A DNA stretch of 64,000 nt, from the NCBI GenBank assembly GCA_038049695.1, contig CP142460.1, forward strand, positions 36,180,001 to 36,244,000, read 5' to 3'. The position numbers were made by a program, and so were the translations under genes. This DNA comes from Cinnamomum chago. Taxonomy: Eukaryota; Streptophyta; Magnoliopsida; Laurales; Lauraceae. This document shows positions 48,298 to 61,249 of this stretch, piece by piece. Under the pieces are notes generated by a model. The model worked only from the letters and a program-made list of their open reading frames with translations, did not search any database and had not been told where the DNA came from. Positions within the stretch are counted from its first letter, which is position 1. Each line of letters starts with the position of its first letter.

Positions 48298-51135
48298 TGT
48301 CGCGACCCCGGAACGGATCCTGGGCCAGCGACGTGCTTTGCATACATTAAATTTTGGAGATATACTTTTCCACAGGTTCCCGCGGTGAGGATTCCCAAAG
48401 ACACGCGGAATCTGGCTCACACTACAAGTATGCGGAAGCGTGTAGCAAAACACATCAAGATAAGCACCAATAAAATATTTAAGTGCTATGACAAATAGTA
48501 ACAAAACATGGTATCAAAGGAAGAAGTTAAAATGGCATTCCCCACATAATTCAAGTTACAAGATTACACAAAAGCAAGTTAAGTTTTTGGTTACAACCCT
48601 TAAGAGGCCAACAGAGGCCAATACACATCTCAAAATAAATAAGGGAACCCCAAACAAAATGATAGCGAGACTCAAGAAACCCGCCCGACGTCTAAATGAC
48701 ATCGTCGGGCTGCCACTCTCTCACAGGGGTTGGCTCACAAGCCTCCTCCTGATGCTCCTCCTCAAAGGTAACGTCTCCTGCACCTGGGCACCAACAAACA
48801 AGGGTCAAACACAACGGTTTGGCAGGTAATCAATTTAGGTGTAAGCATGACACAATAAGCGTTTTAAGGAAACATATAAGTAAATCCTTTTAATCGAAAT
48901 ACTACAATAACTGAAGTACATTTTTAAGAATGCGAACAAAGCTAGGATACCAAAACAAACTAGCATGAATACATAATATATCATGACTAGTTAGCATCCA
49001 CAAAGAGCCCATCCTTTCTCTATCATTTATATAATGAAAAGAGCAAGCACGCACGACAAGCACGATATACATAATATAAGCACGACACGATTTCCCACAA
49101 AGACGGGAATTCCGGCCACGGAACCGGACACGCACGATGTGTAATAAATACACGACCAGTCTGCAGACAGTCCACATGTTTAAAGACCCCCAGGCAGTGG
49201 ATCAAATTGAAAGGGCAGTCTAAGCTCAGTGGTGTTTACTTAATTCATGAATGCACAAAACACGCGAAACAAGGTCGAAACACGTCGAGATAAAAAGGGG
49301 GAAATCACTTATCAAACACGATGAACACGACTAGCAAGGGCATAATTAATATGCATAACACGCTTAGGAAGTAATCCCCTTTTTCTTGAGACTAAACTTC
49401 AAAACAAGCTTATACTTTGAAATCCCAAAACTAGTACACGATGGTATTTATTGTACCAAAACGGAATTCAAACACGAAATCTGACAAGCATGTGTTAAGG
49501 CTGCTAATTGACCTTTGTAAAATTGGGAACCCAAATGTCAGAATATACAAGAATTGGTGTCCCCGAAGTTGGGTTGCATTTCGAAGTTCCATTTACACAA
49601 TGTCAAGTCAAAACCCTTAACATAGTCTAGTTTTTCAATCTTCAAGAAAATACACAACGAAATAATTCTTCTCCTGAATCTGGCAGGTTCGCTCGAGCGA
49701 ACGTTATAAGGTGATGACACTTCGCTCGAGCGAGACAGTTCGTTCGAGCGGATAATAAGTGCGTTCGAACGGACAACTCTCTGTCTCGTTCCAGATTATA
49801 CAGAGGGCAGTTCGCTCGAGCGGATAATAGGGTCGCTCGAGCGGACAACTCTCTGTCTGCGCTCGGACCAAACAGAGGCTTGGTCGCTCGAGCGGACACA
49901 AGGGTCGCTCGAGCGAATCAGCTTCTGCCTGAACTCACAGAGTGCAGAAACTGCCTTTCTTTTACACATCTTTCACTACATTCTTCTTCTTCTTCTTCTT
50001 CTTCATCAATCACACAAAATCCCTTGAGCCTACATGCTCACCAAGGGTTCATTCCATCATTCCAACCATCCAAATCAAATGAAAACATAATCATGAAGCT
50101 TGTAAACAATTCAAATGCACAATTTCTAAAATACAATGAAATCAATATACGCATGCATCATTTCCTAAAGAGATTCCTTGCCTTGACCAATGCTAATAAT
50201 CCTTCTCAAGCACTTCTCTCAAGCTAATCCAACACTACAAGAACCCAAGAGAAAACCATACCAAACTTAACACAAATGAAAGCAAAGAACCCATTTTCAT
50301 AAAAAAAGGGTTTTCAAATGAAAAACAAGATCTTAAGGTACCAAAATAACTCCATGAAAATTATGAGTTGAAACTCTTACCTAACAATGGCTAAACAAGA
50401 AAAAAATGGAGAAATGTAGAGATTGATCCACAAGAAGCTCAAAGAAACTTGTATTGATAGAGAGCTTGCAAGGAGATGGAGGAGAGGGTATCCTTAGAAT
50501 TTTCTTTGGAGTCTTCTAGCTAGGTCATGCAAGGTAAAGGAGATGGAAGAGAAGGGGAGTTTTCCTTGCCCTAGGTTAAGAGATTGCAGAGATTTGGGGG
50601 AAATGAATGGAATGAGAGGGAGAAGGGGGATTAAGTGATGGAAATGGGCCCCAAATAACTTGAACTTAGACATGGCCAAAACACTATCTTGCGGGCCTCG
50701 AATGACTTTGACGAAGAAGGATAAAACGATCGTCGAAATATCTAGTTTCCAAAAAGTATATTTTTGACATGGTTTTGAGATCTCGAAAATTGTGTCCAGA
50801 TTTGTGCACAAAAGACAATTTTCCCTCTTTGGGCCAAAACCTGGGGTTTTGGGCTTCAAACAAGAATGGCCTTAAAACGAAAGTTGTAACTCATAGAAAA
50901 ATCATTCGAATGAAATCAAAATCACAATCACACGGAAATCGATACGATCTTCTCAAGCTCACACGTGCACTCAGGCCTTCCTGAGTGTGTCTAATTAATA
51001 TTAAACGTTCTCAAAATTCCCAAAGCTATGTCCAAGACTAAAACTAATTACTTCTAACCCAAAAACAACTAAACCCACTTAGGACTAAACACACAATCGC
51101 ACACTAATCGACTTGGTCTGGGTCTGGGTCTAACA
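48298..51135 (-). repeat. 5' LTR of element M
   Basis: 2838 bp. The palindrome cluster at 49687-49919 contains an extra 21-bp unit (ggataatagggtcgctcgag) relative to the 3' LTR. Ends at the ctctc duplication 51136-51140. Confidence 0.93.
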
Positions 51136-51140
51136 CTCTC

Positions 51141-51319
51141 CCCCTTTGACATTAAATTGCAAAGGTACCTACACACTTGAAATAAGAAAAATACCTTTAG
51201 TAGCACCTGTTAACAAAAGAAATCGAAAGTGAAATACATAACAACTTATCATGTTTGGAAGTAATCTCTAAGGGTTCAAAGTCAATCCAAGGGTAAATTT
51301 GATCAAAACTAATACTTCC
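51141..51319 (-). other. Element O interior, middle segment
   Basis: A short piece of O left between M and solo LTR 2. It begins with another tract of the polypurine type (cccctttgac after the duplicated ctctc) and ends at the target cttcc (51315-51319). Non-coding. Confidence 0.75.
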
Positions 51320-51984
51320 TATCACGCCCCCAAATCGAAACCTCGGGGGCGGGATGGGATTTAAGCATAAATTATATTTTACTTCTCCCAGGATCCGCGT
51401 GTGTGAAGACAACACATTCCAACACATTCTGAATATTTTGCGGAAGCATTTGTGGCGTTGCGACCCGAAGTCCGTGGCCATCGGATTCCGCGTCGCACTC
51501 AACCTTTAGCACATAACTATTATATCAAGAATCATATCAGACTGGAGTAACCATCACAATAAATTACAGAGCTGACAGTAACAGGATATTACATTCCCAA
51601 ATATGTTCAAGTTACAATTATCAATGTACATTAATTAAGAATCCCAAGAAAAAGGCTAATAAAAGCCATACAACAATAAGCTATGAACTACTACCCAAAT
51701 GTGACGTAGCTCCGATGTCAAGCTCAATGTCTACATGACATAGCCGACAAACCAATCTGTAAAACATGGCTCCACAGCCAACAAAAGCACTCATCTCGGG
51801 ACGAAGAAATCTGAACCTGAGTACCAAAAGTAGTGGGTCAGACACGACGGTCTGGCAGGTGGATGAAAAGATAATAATATACTGAAGAATAAAACATAAG
51901 ATAAATCATGCTATTCGATCAAATGCTGCATATAATTAAACGGGTGCAAAGTCGGGAATCTCGGGGAAGACCTGTATTCATTTC

Positions 51985-52690
51985 AAGCATGGGTAAAACA
52001 TGAATATCTAATAAAACATATATTCATTTACATCATCCGTAAAAAGCATAGATATTTGTTAATCGGGTGTTCGTCTAAAACATTTATAAATATAGTGGCC
52101 GGGCAAAACAAACGTTCATTTGAGACTTAGGTAAAAACATAAGTATACAACAAACCAGGTATTCATAGCAGTCTAGCAAAACCAATGTCCATTTGAAACC
52201 TATGTAGAAATGCGGATATTTAACAAACCGGATATCGTTTAAAACAGGTATAAACGTAGGGATCTGGCAAACAAGTGTCATTTGAAACATATTTCAAAGC
52301 ATGGATATTTAACGAATCGGGTAATCATTTAAAACAGGTATAAACATAGGAATCTGGCAAAACGCGTGTCGTTTAAAACATATTTCAAAGCATGGGTATT
52401 CAACAAATCGGGTATCATATAAAAACAGGTATAAACATAGGAAGCTGGCAAAACGTGTGTCATTTAAAACATATTTCAAAGCATGGATATTTAAAAGTCC
52501 GGGTATTCATTTAAAACCGGTATAAGCATAGATATCTGACAAACCAAATGTCGTTCAAAACAAAGCACGAATATTTAACAACTCGGGAATTCCTTTAAAA
52601 CATGTGTAATCATATAAATCTAGCAAGATCATTGATCGTTTGAAACATATGTAAAAGCATGGGTATTCACCCAACCGGCATTCATTTAAA
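51985..52690. repeat. Tandem array in solo LTR 2, about 80-100-bp unit, 7-8 copies
   Basis: Degenerate units built from catttaaaacaggtataaac, ataggaatctggcaaaac, gtgtcatttaaaacatat and ttcaaagcatggatattta. Copies are most alike at 52230-52500. Confidence 0.8.
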
Positions 52691-53986
52691 ACATGTGCGT
52701 GTACAAGGGACAGAAAACAATATAATAATAACTGAATTTACATTGGAGAATATGAACACTTGTTTAGATAACAACTTTCATAAAGGAAACGAATCATTTA
52801 TCAGAAAGCAAGTAAGCAATATAAAACATGTCGGGTATCCAAGGAATCGGGAACTGGCAAGATGGCAATCACAAGAAGCTAAGTCCTTTATCACCGAAGT
52901 GACAAGAGTATAACGGGACGTTGGTCTCAGTCACACAAGGTGAGGAGACTCAACGCAAATCATATATACAATATAAATATACGGGAACGGGACCACGGTA
53001 GCGAACCGGGTATCGGGACGGGACCACGGTAATAACCGGGTATCGGGATCCAAACTGCAGCTGGCGGGACGGGAGAGGGATTTCCAAGTCGGTGGATCAA
53101 ACCGACAAGGTATCCAAGCTTAGTGATGCCGACTCATAGGTCAAATAACAAATCGGGACATATGCAAGTAAATCAAGTACAATAAATAAACGGGTAAAAC
53201 GGGGGTGCTCAAGGGCACACTGTCACTTCATATCAGGCAATACATTTCGGGACAAATAACTGTTACTAGTGTAACTTCAATGCTTTCGGGAAACAAGTAA
53301 TGTGATGCAAATCTCGGGAAATGAGGTGAAACAATGAACTATAACAATTTCGGGTAAAAGTATCGGTTTCAAGATCTATTTAAGTGAATAGGGGTCCCGT
53401 ATGTCGATTATAATAATTACTTGGTACTCCTTGAGTTTGAAGACATTCCGGGCTCCTTATGCACTTTTCGATTTTCCAAACTTAAAATGAGCTTATGGGT
53501 AGTACTAGATGTTACAATAGAAAAGAATCAAGATTATAGACGGTCCATCCTAGGCATGACATTAATCCGGAAACATCGAGCAACCTATTCAGTCACCGAA
53601 AGGAATAGAATTCGCGATAACCATGGGAAAGACTTGTGTTTAGATATAAAGAAGATATCGCGTCGTTCCATCCCGTTCAAGATTGAAATGGATTGAACTT
53701 CGATGCCACCGAACCAACCGTGAGGCGTGTCGGCTCAAGACATTCTCACACATGGTCCAAACAGTCCAAAGAGGGTAGCCAGGGTCCCACCTAAAACCAA
53801 GAATTAGTGCCTAGATCATCACCATTCTTTCTTTTTAGTTCCCTAGTCTTAGAGACCTTAGATTAGGGTATAATTGGTCTTAACACTAAGGTATATACCC
53901 CTAGGACTCATAGAAAGCCCAAAGGTTTCCAAAAAAGAACAATATCAAATTTCACTGGACCCAAACTGTCTCAGCTATGCACAGAG

Positions 53987-54063
53987 TCCGATCGATCGGC
54001 CGATCGATCGGCTCAAAAAGCCTCTCAGTAAAAAACAGGCCGATTGAGTCCGATCGATCGGAC
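53987..54063. repeat. ATCGAT palindrome cluster in solo LTR 2
   Basis: ccgatcgatcgg and cgatcgatcgg lie back to back at 53988-54011, then gtccgatcgatcggac at 54048-54063. In LTR orientation about 1.4 kb from the LTR start. Confidence 0.87.
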
Positions 54064-55445
54064 CTGGGCGTGCAGCAGGTCCGGGAACTCGATTTTTCTT
54101 CCCTTTTTCCTTTCCTTCCAACACCTCAACAACCACATAGAACTACAATCAAGATGACTTAAACACATATTTTCCAAGACATTAATATGAGCTAAAGAGC
54201 TCCTCATTTCAAGTTTCTCCCTTTCCATTCTTTCCATTCACAACAAATCTCAAGGTGGAGAAAACTCATTCATGTGAAACCATTTGAAACCTTGCCAATA
54301 TGATGCATACATTTTCCAAGCATGAACAAGAGGGAAATAAACTCATCAATAAGCACATTTCGAAATCAATATTAATCATAGTAAAGACAACTACTAAAAT
54401 CACCAAAACCCTTAATGAAACAAGATTTTTCTCACAAAACATGTTAATAATCAAAACGATCCAATCATCCACTTGCCTTTGACTCTAATCAAGCAAATCA
54501 AGCTCCTAATCACCTCTCAAGCTCAAGATCCACAATCTCTACAAAAACCCCCAAAACAAACCCTAAAATGGGTTAAGCAATGAAATGACAAGGAAACCTT
54601 TCAATAATCAAGGTGGAGCTTCTCTAAGGCTAGAAGATTACAAATCTAGAAGATGAAGAAGAACACTTACTTGCAAGGTCCTCTAATGGACAAGGTAAGC
54701 TCAAAGGAAGTCTTGTGATGGAGGGTTCTCTTCACAAATGGTATCAATGGAAAGCTTGCAAGATGAGGAAGAGGTTGGTGATCTCCATTTCTTGATTGAT
54801 GAACTCTTGGTGTGGCTTGGAGATGAAGAAGCAAGAAGAAGAAGAGAAACACAAGAGAAACCCTAGGTTGTTGGTTTGTGCTGGAAAAGGAAGAGTGAAA
54901 TGAATGAAGGAGATGGGTTCCTCTTATAAGCAAGTGAGGTTTGGGTCCCACAACTTAAAGAACTTGGGTAGCTGAAATCATCTCTTTCGGGACCTCGGAT
55001 GAATTCGACGAAGAAGGAAGAAATGATCGTCGAAATTTCTAGTTTCCAAAAAGTATATGTTTCGCGGGTTTCGAGAATATTGAGATTTGGGTACAGATTT
55101 GGTGTGAAATGACTGTTTTGCCCTCAAGGCCAAGAAATCGGGTTTCGGGTTCTCAAATGGATATGGGATCAACATGAAAGTTGTAGGATTCCTCAAGATG
55201 AATGCAACGGGCCAAAAACACAATGCGAAACAAATCAGGAAAATCTCACAAGTAAATGCAAAGCCGAAAAGGGAACCCCCAAAGGGCCCCACAAGCTACC
55301 AAAGCACTCAAAAGCCCAAAACTAGAAGAAAAACCATTCTAGCTCACAAACTCAACCCAACAAATACTAATCCCTCTAAAAGAAACTAATCTACAAATAA
55401 AACAACACTAATCCAAGAGATTAGGGGTCGGGTTCTCACACTTCC

Positions 55446-57890
55446 TATGAAGGTTTACACTCCCCCTCAATCCATTCTCTCCTTTTGTCAAACTTTTGAC
55501 AAAGATATAACTATTTGGTGCAAGGAGAAGATGGTTTAACCAATTGAGGGTCAACTTCAAGAGAATGATTAGATTCGTTTAACTATAGAGCACAATATGA
55601 TCAAATTACCAAAAGAAAGCAAGGTCTAAAGAGAAAAGCAATCATGGATACCAATTGGAAAAACAAAGAATACCAATTGAGATTCAAAGATAAGTCTATT
55701 AAAGCAATCACTCTAAAATGGATTTAAAAATATACCTATTAGGAAAAATCCAAATTAGAGCTATCCATGATGAAATGGGGTTTATTAATCATAGCATCAA
55801 ATAATTTAACTATGAAAATCATATGCTATGAAGGTTTTGAAATCATTTCATTCAAACAATAAATATGACTATTAATGTGCAAGAATGAGTGAAATGAAAT
55901 TCAAACATAAAGCCAACCTCAACTAATAACCAACCAATATTATGAACACATAAACATGGTGGTCATGAGATATACCTATATGAGCAAGAGAGGTGGCAAC
56001 ATGAAAATTATGATGCTAATGGAGTGTGACATGGAATGAAAACATATAACTTAGCAAGTTCAATCCAACGTACACAAGGTCTATCACATTCACAAGAAAT
56101 CAAATCAATCGAAAATTTTACCAATTGAATTTGACAACATGATAAAAGCAAGGATGTGACAAACACAAAATTCCATCAAGCATCATAAATGCATATTCAT
56201 CACTTTTAAAGATATGACTATTGAGCATAGTGATGAACAAGGTAAATTGCAATGCAAAAGGATATTACTTGGTAATGCATGCAATTTCCAAAGTGTCAAA
56301 ATCATATGAATTCAACATCTAAGATATCCATCACACATATAGAAATATGAGGAATAGATTTCAAAGAGTTTCATATGATCAAGAACACTACTATGAAGTT
56401 GAAACATGTATAAGGATGATATCACTTAGAGAAAATAAATGAATCAACATCATAACCATCCAAAAAGAATATGACTAGAAAGCATAGAGGATGGATTTTA
56501 GTTCTAGTATGGTTTCTACAAATATAACTAAGATCACAACCATACATAGAACGATTTGACATTTGCATAGAGAGGATCAATCAACACTCAAGATCTAACT
56601 CATACCATATCATCAAAAAGGAATATAACTATGTGAGCACAAGAAGGTATGAGGTTAAAGGTAGCAATCTATCATGCAACATCTCCACTCTTAGCAAATG
56701 TACTAAGCTTACAATGCAAATGAAAAGGATATGAGGTTTCAACCAAACGAACTTAGCACATAAAATCACATATGTACTTAAAAAGCTCAAATACAAGATT
56801 TTACTATAAAGAACATAAACAATCATCAATTTGCATTAATGAAAATATATACCAAGTTAGGCACAAACATGCAAATCAATGAAACCATATCCAACCAAGC
56901 AATGTAAGACATCAAAATCAATTTGCATAAAGAATGTAACTAAATGAGCAAAGATGCAAATTGTTTGTAAACATTATTTCCTTCCAAATGATATAATCAT
57001 AATTAAGCACAAGGAAATAAATTCAAGGAAAATGCTTCTAAAAATACAACCAATAAAGCTTAGAACATTTTCCAAGGTTTTTCAAATCACTTTAATATAT
57101 GAAATTCCAACAAAGAATCATTTATAGAATTATGAGCAAGTGATTTTGAAAAACAAGAAGTGTACTATTGTAAATTTTCAATTCGTAAAACAATAGACAC
57201 TCACAAATTTTCCATACCAAGAGATATAACTTGAAAATCAATGGAAAACTTAACTTGCTTCAAATCATTTGATTTACAAAAAATATATAACTATGACAAT
57301 CATCAAATGATTTTCCAACATCAATTGATCATGAAAACTCTAGCTAAGAAAGCTTTTGTAATCACAATCAATTGATCATGAATAGATATGCACTACAAGA
57401 GATATAACTATATGAACAAAATGCAAATCCATCATGAAAATATTGCAATCAAAGGATTTTGAAAACCAAGAGATATAACTTAAAAGTTCATGAAGACAAA
57501 ATCAAATGATCACAAGGAAACATTGCATTTTAAAAGATGTGACTATAAAGAGACAAAATGCAAATGTAACATGACCAACACAAAGATTTAACTATAAAGG
57601 AAAGGTTGGTCTAGAGAGGTTCAAGGCCTTAAGGTTATTCTAAATGTGTACCAATGAAGATTCACTTAAGGTTTTGAAAAAGGATGTCCTTAAGAGTTCA
57701 CTTGAGGACTCACCAACTCTTGAAGATATAACTTGAAAAAGTCTTAGAGTGGTGCAAAGAAACTAGGGGAAATAACAATTTCAAACATAGTGGAAATCTT
57801 TAAAAAGATATGCAATAAATCACAACACTAGGGTTCAAATCTAGCAAGGATCAACTCCGGGTTGTTAAGCCCTAAAATGGAGTAACCTGT
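55446..57890 (-). other. Element O interior, 5' segment with a dispersed repeated motif
   Basis: About 2.4 kb with no coding signature; very A-rich on the plus strand. A motif close to aagatataactat(a/g)tgagca recurs at least 16 times at irregular spacing, always in the same orientation, for example near 55502, 55727, 55967, 56208, 56617, 56933, 57223, 57403, 57472, 57537 and 57724. Confidence 0.75.
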
Positions 57891-57891
57891 C

Positions 57892-57901
57892 TCTGATACC
57901 A
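57892..57901 (-). promoter_or_regulatory. Primer-binding site of element O
   Basis: The complement of tctgatacca, i.e. TGGTATCAGA, lies 3 bases inside the right LTR, fixing O on the minus strand. Confidence 0.85.
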
Positions 57902-57904
57902 AAT

Positions 57905-60151
57905 TGTGAGTCCGGGGATCCGAACCCTAGAGGGAGGGGGGGGGGGGGGTGAATAGGGTGAGCTTTAATTATGACCAATTTTAATCAAATTTAACTTCTT
58001 TAACTTAAAGTAGTCACAAATGGTGATTACAAATAAAATGCGGAAGCTTAATAAAAACAATCACACAAAGCAAGCACCATCACACAAGGATTTATAGTGG
58101 TTCGGCCTCAATGCCTACATCCACTACCGGCTTGTGATCCAACACCCCACCGGATTTTCACTATTTATGCTTTTCAATAGGCTAAGCAATAACCTTTACA
58201 ATTATGCTTTTCAAGGCTAAGCAATAACCTTTACAATGATGTTTTTCAAGGCTTAACATCAACCTATACATTATGCTTTTATAGGCTAAGCAATAACCTC
58301 TTCAACCAAAAGGTTGGCTATCTCTCTAAGTAGTGTCTAACATACACTTGATGGAGATACAAATTAGCTCATTACATTTGCCTCTAAAATAGGCGGATAT
58401 GAAAATGAAAATCTAATACACACACACACACTATGGATGCAAAGATGAAAGTACATGATGTGTGTGTGATGTCCTCAATCATTTTGAAAATGAAAGCTCA
58501 TAAATGTATGCCTAAGGCTTTTGAAAGTTGTAACTCATAAAACATTTATGATTGAGGAAATGCTAATCACATGTTAAAACTAACTTGTAAAAGATATACA
58601 TTTGTATCCTAAACAAGTTGTGAAAATTCAAAGACCAAAACATGTGAAGCATAGGGATGTCAATCAAATCAACAATGTAGCTCAAAACATAAAAATAGAT
58701 TTGATTGAAATAAGGGGACAAATCATATGTAATTATAAATACAACTTGAATATGATATACCAATCAATGCAAAACAAGTTGTGAAACTTTAAAACAAAAT
58801 ACATATGATTTGTAAAGTTTGTTGAATCCAAAACATAAGATACATTTGAAAGAGATTTTCTTATGATGGAAAACAACAACCAAAGATTCAACCAAGTATA
58901 TGAATCATGTTACATATAATTTCAAAGATTCTTTCATTAACATGATCTACTTAGATTTACCAAATAAAGTACTACTTGGATTGAATCAATGGTGATGCAT
59001 CCAAAACAATAGATCAATTCAAAACATAAAACATACTAAGGACACAACACATCATAGTTTAACATGCTACTAAAGATTTACCAAAGATAAAACAAAAACA
59101 TGAAAACATATCATTTGTAAAGATGTTGAATCCAAAACATAAGATAGTTTTGAAAGTGATTTTCTTATGTTGAAAAACAACAACCATAGATTCAACCAAG
59201 TATAGGAATCATGTTACATATAATTTCAAAGGTTCTTCCATTAACATGATCTACTTAGATTTACCAAAGATAAAGTACTACTTGGATTGAATCAAATGGT
59301 GTTGTATCCAAAACAATAAATCAACTCAAAACATAAAACATGTTAAGGACACAACACTACATACATAGTTTATCATGCTATAAAAGATTTACCAAAAGTA
59401 AAATAAAGCATGAAAACATATGGTTAAGGAAAGTAGAGCCTACTTGGTGATTTAACTTCATTAATCCAAGCTTTAGCTTTCCTAATGATCCCCTTCATCC
59501 CTTAGTTCATTTCCCTTCTATTTGCCTCAAAACCCCTCAAGGAGGGCCTTAAAATTCCCTACTTTTGGCAAAGGAAAGAACTCATTTTTATAGCCAAAAT
59601 AGCCCAACGGCTAGTCCCCGGTCGACCTGGTAACAGTGCCCGGTCGACCGGCTATAAACGGTAAAAAAAAGTGACCGTTGGAAGAGCAACGGCTCTTAGC
59701 CCCAGTCAACCTGCACAGTGTGGCCGGTCGACCGGGTCCCCTGGGCCGGTCGACCGGCCACACTGCTGGTCGACTGCCTGGGACCAAAAATTCCCAACTT
59801 TTGCATATTTGAAGGTTTTCCTTGGAGGGGATTTTTGGGCCAAAAAATCAAGCTTGGAAAACATGTTTTAAATCAAACTAAATGGTTTAAAAACATGAAA
59901 CACAAAAAGCCTAAAAAGATTTGAAACTTTAAAACCAAAGGCTAGCTTGATTTGATAAAACTCTTTTCACATTTAAATGCATCCAATATCTAAAACCAAA
60001 ACATGCATAAATCAAGATTTCTACAAGTCTAAAAACCAATGCATGTGAAAATCAAGATTTCAAGATATTCTAAACCAATGCAAGTGTGTAAATTAAATGA
60101 TGCTTGAATGATAATGCATCCATCAAATTGCAATCTACAAAAATCCTAACA
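57905..60151 (-). repeat. 5' LTR of element O
   Basis: 2247 bp. Same internal repeats as the left LTR. The palindrome cluster (59618-59776) is longer by two GTCGAC units. A run of about 12 G lies at 57938-57949. Followed by ccctc (60152-60156). Confidence 0.92.
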
Positions 60152-60156
60152 CCCTC

Positions 60157-61249
60157 TCTCTCATACACATGGATTAACACAAGTGAGATGATGATGTTGC
60201 ATGAGTGGGCACATAGGTGAGCAATTAAGGTTGGTTTTCTCCACTAGGCAATGCCCCCATGTCCTCCAAGATTATAATTTGAGTTAATTAGCGAAAGTTC
60301 CCTCATAGAGTTCTTGTAAGGCCTCCAGTCCATCAACTTTTCCTCTAAGGTTTGTAGTCCATGCAGCTTGGACATATTTCGATGAGAGATCCCTAGATAC
60401 ACCCCCTCATGGCTAGAGGTCCCTAGATAAGCCACCTCATACATTTTCATGATTGATTTGCCCTTTCAACTGATTATGCATAATATTTTAAAGTTTAAAA
60501 TTTAAAATCTTCCATTCTCCTTCTTCTTCTTTTTCAATCCGGACATGGGCAGAACCTAGCCAAAGCCCTTTTCTTCTTCTTCAAGTTACAGGTTCTTTAA
60601 TAGAACCCTTTATTCGTCTATTTGCTACAGTTGATTCGACTGCGCCGATCTTGGGTGGGCCACACTAATCGATTTTCGGCAAAAATCCGAAGTCACAGGA
60701 AATTGCAGAAGAACAAAGGATCGGGTCTGTTGTAGTAGAATGATCGGAGAAGGGATTAGAGGATTTGGTGGTGATCTGGGCATTGCCGGAGAAGAAGCGA
60801 CACCACTGCTCGTCACCTTGCCATCGTCGTCGTGGAAGAAGAAGACCGCTACAGAAGTTGCCTTTAAGCCCAGGTTTCTGTTATAGAAAATGTCACAGGA
60901 CCGAACGAAAAACCCACATCTCTGCCACTACTGTATTCACCATCGCCGGCTGGCATCACCGCCGCTATTACTCGCCGCTGACTACCGTCGTCCTCCTTGC
61001 GCTGCGCCATCACCGGAGAGGAAGAAGGAAGGCAGCAGTTGCCTCCATCGGTCCTGGTTGCAAATCAGAACATGAAGAAGAAGGAGGAGGTCTTGAGTGG
61101 GTTGGTTTTAGGTCGGTTCTGACCTGACCTAACCCTCGCCTCGACTAATTCTTTCAAATCTCCGTTGTAGCAGTTGCCGATGTTCTTCTGTGGAAGCGAC
61201 GAGATGTCGGGATTTGTCTTTTCATGGTTTCAAGCACCCCGTGGTCAAA
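60157..61249. other. Unassigned stretch right of the LTR stack
   Basis: A GC-rich stretch at 60740-61130 keeps an open frame of about 120 codons (60765-61127, +), arginine- and histidine-rich, with no domain that I recognise. It could be an old exon or a repeat. The rest is non-coding. Confidence 0.35.

Larger units (their letters stand above)
30199..51135 (-). mobile_element. Chromovirus M (Ty3/gypsy, Tekay/Del-type), inserted in O and split by P
   Basis: Direct LTRs at 30199-33020 and 48298-51135 are flanked by perfect 5-bp duplications ctctc (30194-30198 and 51136-51140). The primer-binding site (complement at 48282-48293), gag-pol and polypurine tract (33021-33036) all read on the minus strand. 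Without P the element is about 10.5 kb. I count about 28 substitutions and 4 indels between its LTRs (about 1%). The element is dead: gag-pol has four nonsense codons and the P insertion. Confidence 0.93.
51320..55440 (-). mobile_element. Solo LTR 2, gypsy-type, 4121 bp
   Basis: On the minus strand it starts TGTGAGAACCCGACCCC and ends GGGGGCGTGATA, so its terminal CA is mutated to TA. Perfect 5-bp duplications cttcc flank it (51315-51319 and 55441-55445). There is no internal region or second LTR, so it is a solo LTR. It shares a 53580-53770 stretch with 6520-6720 of solo LTR 1. It contains a long tandem array (51985-52690), a short array of cgggaacgggaccacggta-like units (52980-53050) and a palindrome cluster (53987-54063). 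A tatattt-like box on the minus strand near 52970 may be the promoter. Confidence 0.88.
27615..60151 (-). mobile_element. Outer LTR retrotransposon O (Sirevirus-like, non-autonomous), 32.5 kb with nested insertions
   Basis: Direct LTRs at 27615-29826 and 57905-60151 are flanked by perfect 5-bp duplications ccctc (27610-27614 and 60152-60156). A primer-binding site beside the right LTR and a polypurine tract beside the left one show it lies on the minus strand. Removing element M and solo LTR 2 leaves an interior of only about 3 kb (29827-30198, 51141-51319, 55446-57904), with no gag, protease, integrase or reverse transcriptase. Several polypurine tracts of the AAAGGGGGAGA type near the 3' LTR are a known Sirevirus (Ty1/copia) trait. 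It is therefore best read as a non-autonomous, large-derivative element mobilised in trans. Confidence 0.88.

Noticed and set aside
60765..61127. Arginine/histidine-rich frame of 120 codons
   Set aside because: No domain is recognised, and overlapping frames are equally open because the stretch is GC-rich; kept only as part of an unassigned region.
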